Shown piece after piece: positions 20,021 through 30,550 of a stretch of DNA of 64,000 bases. The DNA comes from Piezodorus guildinii (lineage: Eukaryota; Arthropoda; Insecta; Hemiptera; Pentatomidae): assembly GCA_023052935.1 (NCBI GenBank), contig CM041292.1:137592951-137656950 (forward strand), read 5' to 3'. Positions within the stretch are counted from its first letter, which is position 1; every line of letters begins with the position of its first letter. A program made the translations under genes and the position numbers. Under the pieces are notes generated by a model, which was not told the DNA's origin, searched no databases, and was given only the letters and a program-made list of their open reading frames with translations.

Positions 20021-21312
20021 ATGTCTCTTTCTGAAACTAAAAGCTTTTCATATCCTACCACAATGAAAACATTTGCAAGTACAGTTAAGAACCAAAATCA
20101 ACCATTTAATCTCATTACGCCTAAAAAATAACAAGGCATTTTGCTCCCAGCCATAAATGGAATCCCAATAATTAAATATTTAGTAGCAATAGGAGAAATA
20201 GTTGGCCCTAAGAACATAAATTTTGCTAATAGAATATCAAATAACCGTATAGCGGTTTTCTTGAATTCAAAAGAATGTGTTGAGACCTTCACACGGAATC
20301 ATAAAGACATAAGAATAGACGGGAATGTTCTCCCTGTCAGAAAGTTAATAGTACCTTCTAAAAGAATTATTATCAGCAATGCACCACCCTACTTGCCTAA
20401 TAACTTAATAGAAGATAAGTTAAAAGAAAGCAATGTTAAACTCTTATCAAGTGTAAATTACCTTAGAGCAGGGATAAAACTTCCAGGGTATGAACATATC
20501 CATACATTTCGACGACATGTATTCGTACAACCCGAAGAGTCTGCTACGATACCTCAGAGTATTATGGTCGACTTTGAGGGGGACACCTTCAGGCTATACC
20601 TGGGAGAGGATGAAATAAGGTGTTTTATCTGCTCTGAAGTTGGCCACATTAGCACTAAATGCACACATAATTCAGATCTACAAGAGAAAACTTTAGAATT
20701 GGAATCGACTAAACAACAATTAGATAAAAGTTCTACACATTCGAGTAGACAAATTTTAGAAAAAAATTATATAAATAATTATACAGCAAAAGAAACAACA
20801 AACAGTAACTCTCACTTGAATTTAGATGATAAAATGTGACTAAAGAACATGATAACCTTAATCAAGAAGTAGGTGACATAGGGAATACAGATTTATTGTT
20901 ATCACAGTTATCTGAAACATGTGATAACCTTCCAGGCACAAGCAACATAGCCTGTATCGATTCGAAACCGATACGAAAATAAAGAAAACTGATATGAAAT
21001 CCACTCAAGAACAATTCCTCGCTGCTAAAGATGTGATAAACAAAAATTCTTCGAAAATCCGCTGAATTTTGAAATTTCTGCTTATATTAGATATGGTCAA
21101 AGCTGAAAAAGACCCTATTAATATAACGAAACAATTCACTCAAAATACACAAGACCTTTTTAGACATGATAACTGACATACGTAAAGTAGTTACTGAGTG
21201 TTTGACAAAAATTAGGTGTACTATACTACTAAAAAAGTTAAAACCATTAGTAGAAGACAAAACCTGCCTTAAATTTTCTAAACATCTAATTATACAACAT
21301 GACATTGACTAA
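20021..21312 (+). pseudogene. I-group LINE ORF1 (gag-like, CCHC zinc knuckle)
   Basis: It begins MSLSETKSFSYP at 20021. An in-frame TAA at 20129-20131 interrupts it, then the same frame runs to 20839. A zinc knuckle CFICSEVGHISTKC (C-x2-C-x4-H-x4-C) lies near 20622-20663. After the TGA at 20837-20839 the coding sense continues with frame changes (for example CDNLPGTSNIACIDSKP, then KKTDMKSTQEQF) and ends ...FSKHLIIQHDID at the TAA 21310-21312. This end overlaps the ORF2 ATG (21299) by 14 nt, an arrangement that suggests coupled translation. The ORF1 protein of I elements binds element RNA. This copy cannot make it intact. Confidence 0.7.
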
Positions 21313-24300
21313 GATACTACAATGGAACTGTAACGGGTTATGTTCTCAATTTAGACCTTTTTAAAGTATTACTTTCAGATACGACCCCATATGCTCATGT
21401 ATCCAAGAGACACATTTATTAAAACACCATTCTTTCTCATTAAGCCAATACCAAGTGATCAGAAAGGACAGAGACTCGTACAAAGCTTGGGGAGGTGTGT
21501 GCATTATTATTAAGAACGGAATTTACTTTGAACAGATTAACTTGGACACTGACCTGGAAGCCATTGCGATAACTATCTACCTACCAAATCCTATAACACT
21601 ATGCAGCCTGTATATTCCACAAAGAAAACAATTTACTTCCGAAGAACTTTGTGATCTCACTAGGCAGCTACCTAAACCATTCTATATTTTAGGTGATATA
21701 AATGGACATCATCCACTTTGGGGTTCAAATTTTACCGAAACAAGGGGTAACCTCTTAGTAAAGTACTTAGAAATGCAAAACAACGTTTCTTTGCTAAATG
21801 ATGGAACCAAAACCCATATAAACTCAAGCAATAATACATTATCAGCCCCAGACCTCAGTCTTTGTGAACAAAGTCTTCTACCCAAAACTAATTGGATGGT
21901 ATTAGAGGAACTGTTTGGAAGCGATCACTTCCCGATAATTCTAGAAATTCTTGACAATAGACCTTTTGTACAATACCGTAGCCGATGGAAATACTCTCTC
22001 GCCGAATGGGAAGTTTATCAGGAAAGAATTAAAGAAACGCTTAATGAAATTGAAATCAATGAATCCTTAGATACAAATGTAAAGCTAGACTTTATAAACA
22101 AATCCATTATTGAAGCAGCAAGGGTTAGTATACCTCGGCAAAACAGGGAGCACAGTAAAGTTAGAGTTCCATGGTGGAATTCCGATTGTAACAGCGCAAT
22201 CAAAGCAAAAAAGAAAGCTTTGAACAAATATAAAAAGACGAAACAGATGAAAGACTTAATAGAATTCAAAAAGTTACGGGCCCATGCCAAAAAAATAATT
22301 AAAAACTGTAAAAAGGAGTGCTGGAAGGAGTTCGTAGGATCTTTAAACACTTCTACCACTTCCCGAGAAATATGGTCCAAAATAAGACTGATTAAGGGAC
22401 ATAGAATTGACAATACAATACCTGGACTGAAGACCGAAAAAGGAGTCAAAACAGAGGCAATAGATATAGCTAATGAATTAGGCACATTTTTCCAGAAAGT
22501 GTCTGCAACCGAAAACTATGAAGACCAGTTTATAAGGCATAAGACATTTATTGAATCTCACATTGTAAATATAACATGTGATGACTCTGAAAAATATAAT
22601 GATAAGTTTACAATGGCCGAATTTAATCGCGCACTACAAAACTGCAAAATTAAATCAAGCCCAGGTCCCGATGAGATACCTTATGTTTTTCTCAAGAAAC
22701 TTCCAATTGAGGGGAAAATATACTTATTAAACTTTTTTAATTATGTCTGGACGGAAGGAGCTCTACCTGATTTGTGGCGTAACTCAATAATTATTCCCAT
22801 TCCTAAAACCAAAGATGCCGTAACACCTGATAAATTTCGACCCATCTCGCTGACCTGTTGTACCTCCAAATTAATGGAAAAAATGGTCAATGAAAGACTG
22901 GTAAATGTTTTGACAAAAAAACAAATGATTGCTAAAGAGCAATGTGGTTTTGTTAAATACCGTTCGGCGATTGATCATTTGATTAAAGTCGAAACTCTTA
23001 TCCAAGAAGCATTTTTGGCTAAGGAGCACTTAGTTGCGGTATTCTTTGACCTGGAGAAAGCGTACGATAGGGTATGGAGAAGGTACGTAATAGACAAGCT
23101 AATAGAGTGGGGAATGAGGGGACGATTAGTCAGGTACATCAATAATTTCTTAGATAGAAGAACTTTTAGGGTCAAAATTTGTGAAAAGCTTTCAAGCACA
23201 TACTTACAGGAAAATGGGATTCCCCAGGGATCTGTATTGAGTGTAACATTATTTTTGATAGCAATCAATGATATAGTCAGACATGTAGAAGGACCAGCAA
23301 CATGCACTCTATTTGCCGATGATTTTACTATACTTATTAAAAGTAAATCGATCGAATTCATAGAATGGAAGTTGCAACCAATCTTGGCTGATTTAGAAAT
23401 TTGGTCTGCTCAAACAGGTTTCAGCTTTTCAAGTTCTAAAACAAAATGTCTTCACTTTTGTAAAAAACGGAGGTGCAATAACCCAACACTTGTTTTAAAA
23501 GAAAATGTTTTGCTCTTTGTAGAGAATATTAAATTTCTAGGATTATGGATGGATAGAAAATTGAAGTGGACCAAGCACTTACAAATATTGAGAACAGAAT
23601 GTTTAAAACTGATGAACATCTTAAAAGTCATATCTGGCTTAAATTGGGGAGCTGATAGAAAAACTCTGTTCTTCATTTATAAAACAATAATCAGGAACAA
23701 AATTGATTTCGGGAGCGCAGTTTACAGTTCTGCTTCGGAATCAACACTTAAACTGCTGGACACCGTTCATAATACTGCGATAAGGCTCTGTACAGGTGCA
23801 TTCAGATCTTCGCCGGTTGATAGCTTATATGCAGAAAGTGGAGAACCGAGTCTTGCCTTAAGAAGAGCTTACCTAACTCTTTCTTACGCAGCATCCATTT
23901 TGTCTAAAAAGAACCATCCCAACTACGAACTTGTCGCATCCGATATAAATGAAAATAATTATAAAATTGGCATCAAAGGAAGAATTAGTGATCTTTTGCT
24001 GGAATTAAACTTAAACGTAAATAATATTTTAAGTTTAAACGACATTTTATTCGATCCATGGGATACGAATTTTATCCGAATTGACACAACCCTTACAAAA
24101 AGAGGGAAATCTTTTGAAGATCGCGTCTTAATGAAAAGCTATTTTTTGGAATTGAAAGAGAAATATAATAATTTTTCTATAATTTATACCGATTCATCAA
24201 AAGTAAGTGATGAAGTTGGATGTGCTGTGGTAAGTGATACAACTAATCACAGGTTCATATTACCCGGAATGAACAGCATATTTACTGGAGAACTATTTGC

Positions 24301-24991
24301 AATATATAAAGCCTTGGAGCTAGTAAAGACAATGAATGACAACTACTTGCTCATAGTGACGGACTCATTAAGTTCACTTAAAGCAATCGCTGATACAAAA
24401 TCAAGCAATTCCCTAGTAAGGGAAATAACTAATTGTCTTTGGCGATTGCAAGAAAATTTCAACAAAAAAGTTGTACTTGCATGGGTCCCGTCGCATTGCG
24501 GTATTGTGGGAAATGATGTAGCCGACAGAGAAGCAAACAGGGCGAGGCTGAATGAACCTGCGACTGAAAATGTAAACATAACCACAGCAGAAGAGTGGAA
24601 GAGGCATTGCAGGAAGACCATTATTAGCAAGTGGAAAACTGAATGGGCCACTTCCAGTACTAAACTGACAGAGATAAAGCAAGATGTATCTCCTTGGACC
24701 ACATCATGCAGAAAACGTAGAAAGGAAGAGGTAGTGTTAGCAAGGCTAAGGATAGGCCATACAACCTTTACACACGGATATTTAATGAGAGGCCTGGATC
24801 CGCCATTCTGTGATACATGTAACACAACACTGACCATAAAACACATTGTAACATCATGCACACTGTACACTGACACCAGAACAAGACATAACATACCTTT
24901 AAGCATAAAAGAAGCATTAGGAAATGATGAAGACATAATTCTAAGACTTTTTGAGTTTCTTAGAGACATTGGTCTGTTAAACTCAATATAA
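21299..24991 (+). pseudogene. I-group LINE ORF2: endonuclease, RT, RNase H
   Basis: From MTLTKILQWNCNGL the frame is open to 24991 except for one TAA at 21362-21364. Endonuclease motifs are CIQETHL, LGDINGHHPLWGS near residue 131 and SDHFPI near 207. RT motifs are FRPISLT, FFDLEKAYDRVW, NGIPQGSVL and the catalytic FADD near 671. RNase H motifs are YTDSS near 963, GELFAIYKAL, VTDSLSSLKA and WVPSHCGIVGND. A terminal C-x2-C...H-x4-C motif (CDTCN...HIVTSC) is near 1170. About 1230 codons is normal for the group. Apart from the early stop the protein looks undamaged, so the insertion is fairly young. Frames on the opposite strand within it are shadows. Confidence 0.9.
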
Positions 24992-25066
24992 AGCTAGTGA
25001 ACCAAGACCCGCTAATGACCCGAAAGGGTAGATGCGGAATAGCAAATAAATAAATAAATAAAAAAA
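24992..25066 (+). other. I-group 3' UTR with terminal hairpin and tail
   Basis: ACCC-GAAA-GGGT (25018-25029) has a GNRA-type loop, followed by 'agatgcggaatagc' and AAATA repeats. The 29.8-30.5 kb copy ends in a comparable hairpin (CCC-TGTA-GGG at 30498-30507) and the same 'gtaga.gcaaata' context. Confidence 0.7.
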
Positions 25067-25394
25067 TTACCGATTAACAATTTAATACAATTATATTATT
25101 TAATCTAAATCATATGTTTCCAACGAAAATTAATACACTTTTTATTAAAATCAACTAAAATATTGTTTCAAATTGAATTTTTTTAATTTATTTTAACAGT
25201 CGAGGTAATTCAAAATGGTTTGTTGCCCGCACCAGATTTTTGTTATATCCCCGTCCCTTTTCTTTTGAAATTAGCAAAGTTAATTTTTTGTATGTAGTAA
25301 CTTCTGTTCCCCTGTTTAAACTTCATTTCTTTATATTTAAAACCTGTTATGAAAAAATATAATAGTAGAATGAAAACGGAATCCTTTTGTAAAC
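25067..25394. other. AT-rich DNA, no gene seen
   Basis: Nothing recognised. Confidence 0.4.
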
Positions 25395-25605
25395 GAATTC
25401 AACAGGAGGGGCCGATTAGGGGGGTGTGGCCTTAAGACACATGGACTTAATAACACCCTTGGCTGGCTCCCGTCCAATCCGCAGCATTAACCAATAACGC
25501 TCCGGACCGACCTTCCGGAGACTTTTATTTGATAAAGGGTCCAAATGATTATCACAGCCGGTAATCTGAGCTGCTAAATTAGTTCCAGTCGTTAACAGTC
25601 CCTTC
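25395..25605. other. Complex, GC-balanced block: possible conserved regulatory element or exon
   Basis: About 210 bp with no simple repeats, strikingly different from the AT-rich flanks. It contains homeodomain-like cores within GC-richer sequence (on the minus strand: tgataatcatttggac, ttattggttaatg). A minus-strand frame of 63 codons crosses it but ends in a stop and has no convincing splice sites. It does not match any repeat elsewhere in the window. Confidence 0.3.
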
Positions 25606-25867
25606 ATTTAATTTAATTGGTTCTTTTATTGCTATATTTATTAATAATACTAACAATCACACATTAGCGCCTTTCGGCAGGCTGTTAAATTCGTTAAGAG
25701 TGAAGAAATGCTATAATTTTATTACAGATGCAGGCAATTACAGAATTTGACTAGGTTTCCTTTTTATTTTTACATATAATAAATCCTAACAAATCCCATC
25801 AAGTCACCTTCACTCTACTTCGTAATCATATAACTGCCTTTACTAAAAAAAACTCATTTACATAACC
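25606..25867. other. AT-rich DNA, no gene seen
   Basis: Nothing recognised. Confidence 0.4.
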
Positions 25868-26190
25868 ATTATCAGACCCATTAGGACTTATAGTATTAAG
25901 CAATGGTCGTCCACTTGACCATCCAATTCCTTCCGCATCAAATACTTGCTGTCCGAAATCCTTGACTTTCCTTACTTTGCTACCAATGAACTCATCCATA
26001 GAAACCTAAATATCCGACTAGTTGCAGAAATAGCCCAAAAAAGATACATCTCCTTTCATTCCAAACTACCCTCCCATACTAACCCTTACGGACGAGCGGA
26101 CGTAATCTCTCATCTAAGAATATTCCCGATAATCCTCTAAGGTCCCTGAAAAGATAGTGTCCTCGAGACCTGCTGATCAAATAAACATTA
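25868..26190 (+). pseudogene. Jockey-type LINE C-terminal fragment
   Basis: The frame at 25946-26140 encodes ATNELIHRNLNIRLVAEIAQ and FHSKLPSHTNP, matching the C-terminus of the copies at 8312 and 43390. A frame change near 26105 precedes a weak PDNPLRSLKR equivalent. It is older than the 8312 copy. Homology seems to begin near 25868 and fades after 26190, with no clear A-tail. Confidence 0.6.
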
Positions 26191-27517
26191 AATTGTTATC
26201 GCTGAATGAATTCTTCTCAAGACTTTTTCAAGCCAATTTTCTCTGAATAGCTCATTTACTTTTGTATTACAAAACAGGTGTAAATTTCAATAAAGTATTT
26301 TTTTTTTTATTAAATTATTCTATTAAAATTTTAATTATCCCATACGTGTGATTTTTACTTTCGCTTATCTGTATGTAATATACATATGACGTAATAATGA
26401 TCATAGAAATTTACTACTTCAAACAAAATCGCATGTTTTTGGATCCTTCGAATATATAAACAAGTCTCTCCAATCGTCTGTGATTGGTCGTCTATATGAA
26501 TGGTGAGTATAGCCCTAAAACCAAAAGTCATTCATAACAGTTACAGCAACATTTTTTACGAAAACACTGCATTGTACTCCTTTTAAATTTTTTTTTAAAA
26601 TTTTTAATACTAATAAAAACTTAGAACATTTTAGGTATAAAGGAATAAATTAAATAAACGGAGAAATATTTTGACTAGCTGAAAACATTTATTTGGAAAT
26701 CAAATTTGTAATATCAGTGAAAAACTCTGCATTTCAGGAAAAAAAGACCAAATCATATCGTAAGTGACGAAAACCATTCAACTTTGAGTTATTACTCTTA
26801 GATCATTTTATGAACACAAATATGTTCATGGAAACTAAAAAGGATAAGAACTGAAAATTTATTTGGCGATAGTTATGGGTGGTATATAAATAGTGCTAAA
26901 GTAGTAAATAGTAAAACGTTATTTAATTTAAATATTTTTGGAACATTATTTATGTCTATACCTGTTGATTTTAGTCCAACAATTTACTACTTTCCTCAAT
27001 TCTTCAATTCAGTAAATTTTCATGTAATAGAGTATACATCGATGAGGAAAAACAGACTGTTCTTTTTTTAACAAATAATGTTAAGATGAAATCCAGGTAT
27101 ATTTTGCCGTAGTAGTTGATGGGCTCAGAAGTAAAAGATGCAGGAAGAGAGCTCGGAGCGCGTAGCTGCCGGAGGGGAAATGACACTTAACTCAAGATGT
27201 CCTTTGTCCTTCCCACTCCCTGCCCTGAAGAATGGCCGCCTTCTGAAATAGCACTCTGAAATGCATCACCGCATCGATCTTGAGGGCAAGGGCCTCTTAC
27301 TCACTGACATTTGAATAATCTGAAAGGAAACGGTAAGCACATTGCTGGTCTGTCTCCTCAAGATAAACTTACTCCAACTCAATTAGCCTGGAGTAAGTAA
27401 ATTAGATCTGTGGCCAAACAGATATTTTTTTGCAACACGAAGCCACTCTATAAGTTTTATTTGGCGGCGATATCTATAGTAGATCAGTGTTATTTTGATA
27501 ACCCTGCTGTCTCATCG

Positions 27518-27519
<2 letters not shown>
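26191..27519. other. Mostly anonymous AT-rich DNA
   Basis: 26345-26460 resembles the start of repeat family B ('ttttactttcgctta' and 'gtaatata'). 27120-27420 is GC-balanced and repeat-free (for example gctcggagcgcgtagctgcc) but shows no coding frame that I trust; it could be regulatory sequence. Confidence 0.4.

Positions 27520-27559
<40 letters not shown>
27520..27559. repeat. (TA)n microsatellite
   Basis: Perfect AT dinucleotide array. The frame across it is composition-driven. Confidence 0.95.
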
Positions 27560-27561
<2 letters not shown>

Positions 27562-29730
27562 TGATCTTTTTCACAATTACTAAGATAGAGAAAAGAATAC
27601 AAGCGTATTCTCTAAATATCGGGTTGTTGTTATCCTCTGTGCTGTTCCAGGACAACCAAAGTTTGATTGTAGAACTCCCAACAGAGCTGCGTGTTTTTTA
27701 ATAGAAACATTTCACGAAAGGTGTTAGACCGTCTGCTTTGGGGATGTTTGAAACTAATGCTGAATACATTTGTACTTGCTTGGAGCTCATCTATGCCCTT
27801 CTGATAAAACCTTAACAGCGTACGCAACCAGATATGGTGACCATGTTCTGAGTGCCTAATTGCCATTATATTAATGTAAACACAGTGCTTAATCAAAAAA
27901 AAAAAAAAAAAAAAAGATCAATATCGCAGAAGGGTGACAACTTATCTTGCGCTAATAGAACTACAAAATTTATTGTACTTTGATGGAATTTCTCTCAAAC
28001 TTCAAGAGTTTTCCCAGTCACGTTGATCATAAGTAGTTGTAAAGTAATTTCCGAAGAAAATGCCATCTAGGTATCCTTGATTGTAATCCTTAAGAAAATA
28101 TCAGTAAATTCATCTTGTCATCTACAGGTTAAATTAAAAAAGATCTGTTTATTTTTATTGCGGCGGCTAAAGTTTTATATCGAATATGGCAAACAGGACG
28201 GATTTGGTAAGGAACCAAAGCGAGATGGTCGAAATCCAGCCTTCGGTAATAGCACTTCCATCAAATACCGTACTAGATGTCTCGGCTACCACGAATAATG
28301 CGAAAATATACAATACAACATATATTTCTGTACATAAGGATTCATAAGTATTTTATTTTTAAATTTTATATTTTTCTTTATATGATAATTTATTATTTGT
28401 TTATTAATCAATAATATAATTAAGTTATCCCCGTCAAATGTTTTTTTTTAAGTCCCATGCTTGTTCATGAAAGTTAAAAAAGGTTATGCATTTGTATTTT
28501 CTTGATTCTTAATTAATGGTTCTTTTTCTCTAGCGTGCTGCATTATAAAAAATCGTTTCTTTCTTCATTCCTTTTGTTGTCTAACACCAGATGGTGCTGG
28601 AAGCTGTGGCGCATCCATGGGGTATTTTGGATTTCCCCTTAGAGTTGTTTTTTTATAATAATAATAATAACCTATTCCGCAAACATAGTTTGTTGCCACC
28701 TCACAGTCAGGTGATAGAGTTTCAAGTCCGAATGAGTGTGTTTATGGATGGTTTCATATGATTTGTTGTCCATTGACTGCTTAAGCTTTACTTATTTATT
28801 CTTCGAAAATATTTGTTCCCGAATAAATATTATTTCATAATTCATTGTACAATACTTTAATATTTCATTATTATTAACATTTAGAGAACAACATTGACTG
28901 AAACTATTATTTCTGTTGGGTTTTTTTTAGATAAAAATGTAAAAATAATCTGAAGCTTCTATTTTCTATTGCTGCTGTTTTTTTGCCGTTGTCTGTAGCC
29001 CTTCCCTTCGCGCCTGTTTTCTTCTGTTTATTAATACTCATATTTAGTCTGTTTAAAATCTAATTCTTTAATTTAATACCAAGGTTACGTGAATATTCTC
29101 ATTTCAATAAAATCAGGTTCCTATATGATAACCTGCAATTTTAACGATTTCAAATTATTATTATCATTATTACTCCATTCCAATAGGTTTCGGATCTCGC
29201 ATTAGAACTATTCTACTATGTAATGAAGTTTTCATTGACTGAAATCAGAATAGCTTCGACCTCGATTATAATCCATGTAAATTCGATTCAGATTATCTGC
29301 AATAAAAAATGTATCACTTTATCTCCTATTTGAATAAGTACGACTATATGACCAAAACAATTACGATTCTACTAAACCAATTAAACAGTGAAGCTTATTG
29401 AAATACTACTTTAAGCTTTTGAAATAATCAAGTTATTGACTCGTAAGCAAGTTATTTTTTCTTTTCTGATATTCCCAATTCTTTATATCTTCATCTCACC
29501 TATTTTGAACACTTAATTTATAATGGAATCTTATAACTGTTAGTTTTTTTTTCTAAAATCGGACACAATTTTGAATGATTAAATTTTTTCGAATTAATTT
29601 ATGAAATTTATAAATAGTAATATTATTTCATAATTTTATTTCTGTGCAGATATTGTATAAATGTTGTATTTCATCATTATTATTAATTTCTAAATTAGGA
29701 CCTTATAAATAGTAAAAATTGCTTAAAATT
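27560..29730. other. Anonymous AT-rich DNA
   Basis: A poly(A) run lies at 27895-27915. 28695-28800 has a weak box-B-like 'gtttcaagtccg' and may be a SINE relic. No credible coding frame. Confidence 0.4.
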
Positions 29731-29809
29731 AACACTCTGTTTTCAGTTTTTGGCTGTCCCTTCCCCAGTGAAAACAGAGTGTTCTGTTTTCAGTGGAGAA
29801 GGGACAGCC
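29731..29809. repeat. Nested foldback at a LINE 5' truncation point
   Basis: Two overlapping inverted pairs. aacactctgttttca (29731-29745) against tgaaaacagagtgtt (29769-29783) is perfect over 15 bp. The 26-nt arms 29752-29777 and 29784-29809 pair with two mismatches. The second arm is the first coding sequence of the I-group fragment that follows. Confidence 0.9.
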
Positions 29810-30550
29810 ATCCTAAAGTCTCTCCAATGGCTTACTGGATCAGAAACAAAAAACTGGATCATTGCTGCAGACTCTAGGAGTGTATTGGAAGCCCTTGGAA
29901 ATACGTCGTGACCCACTAATTCCATCACCAGGGAAATATTAAACGCTTGGTGGGACCAATCTGGGTTCCAGCACATTGTGGTATTCCGGGCAACGAAGAA
30001 GCAGACAGAGCCGCCAACTTGGCCAGACAAGGCAACACATCTGAAAGCACGGTACTGGAAGAACTCACAGTAGAAGACTGGATCAGAAAATTGAGGAAAA
30101 ATCTCTTCAAAACATGGGAAACAACGTGGATAACAGGACAACATAAACTGTTGGATATAAAAAGAGACACCAAAAAATGGACCACGAGCACGAGGATTTC
30201 TAGAAAAGAGGAAATCATTTTATGCAGGCTCCGTATAGGACATTGTCAGTTTACCCATGGTTACCTTATGAGAGATCTGCATGCACCCACCTGCGAATAT
30301 TGCGATAATGTTCCAAAAACTATTCAACATCTATTATTAGATTGTCCCCTTTTCGAAACATCAAGAAATAATATTAAACTAACAGGAACCCTAAAAGATA
30401 TATTAAATTATGATGAAGACAAGGCGAAAAAGTTACTGAATTATTTAAAATAAATTAAGTATTACAACCAAATATAGAAAAACACAGTACCCAATGGCCC
30501 TGTAGGGTAGAAGCAAATAACAAAATAAAAAATAAAATAAAAAATAAAAT
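29785..30550 (+). pseudogene. 5'-truncated I-group LINE: RNase H and C-terminus
   Basis: It starts within RNase H (VFSGEGTAILKSLQW, AADSRSVLEALG), meets a TGA near 29909, then shifts frame near 29950 to a continuous segment ending at the TAA 30451-30453. That segment carries WVPAHCGIPGNEEAD and a C-x2-C...H-x4-C motif (CEYCDN...HLLLDC). It is diverged from the copy at 21299, so it is a separate family or subfamily. The 3' UTR ends in CCC-TGTA-GGG, 'tagaagc' and AAATA repeats. A small deletion joins 'LNAW' directly to 'VGPIWVPAH'. Confidence 0.8.

Larger units (their letters stand above)
19830..25066 (+). mobile_element. I-group LINE, near full length
   Basis: A leader (about 19830-20020), ORF1 with a CCHC knuckle (20021-21312), ORF2 with endonuclease, reverse transcriptase and RNase H (21299-24991), then a short 3' UTR with an ACCC-GAAA-GGGT hairpin and an AATA-rich tail to about 25066. 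The RNase H domain after RT and the C-terminal Cys/His motif place it in the I group. ORF1 has several frame breaks; ORF2 has one stop. The 5' end is not delimited because only one copy is present. Confidence 0.8.

Noticed and set aside
22018..24969. Several minus-strand frames up to 208 codons within the I-group ORF2, and similar ones within 12641-13067 and 50635-51030
   Set aside because: They are antisense shadows of convincing coding sequence and lack any domain motif.
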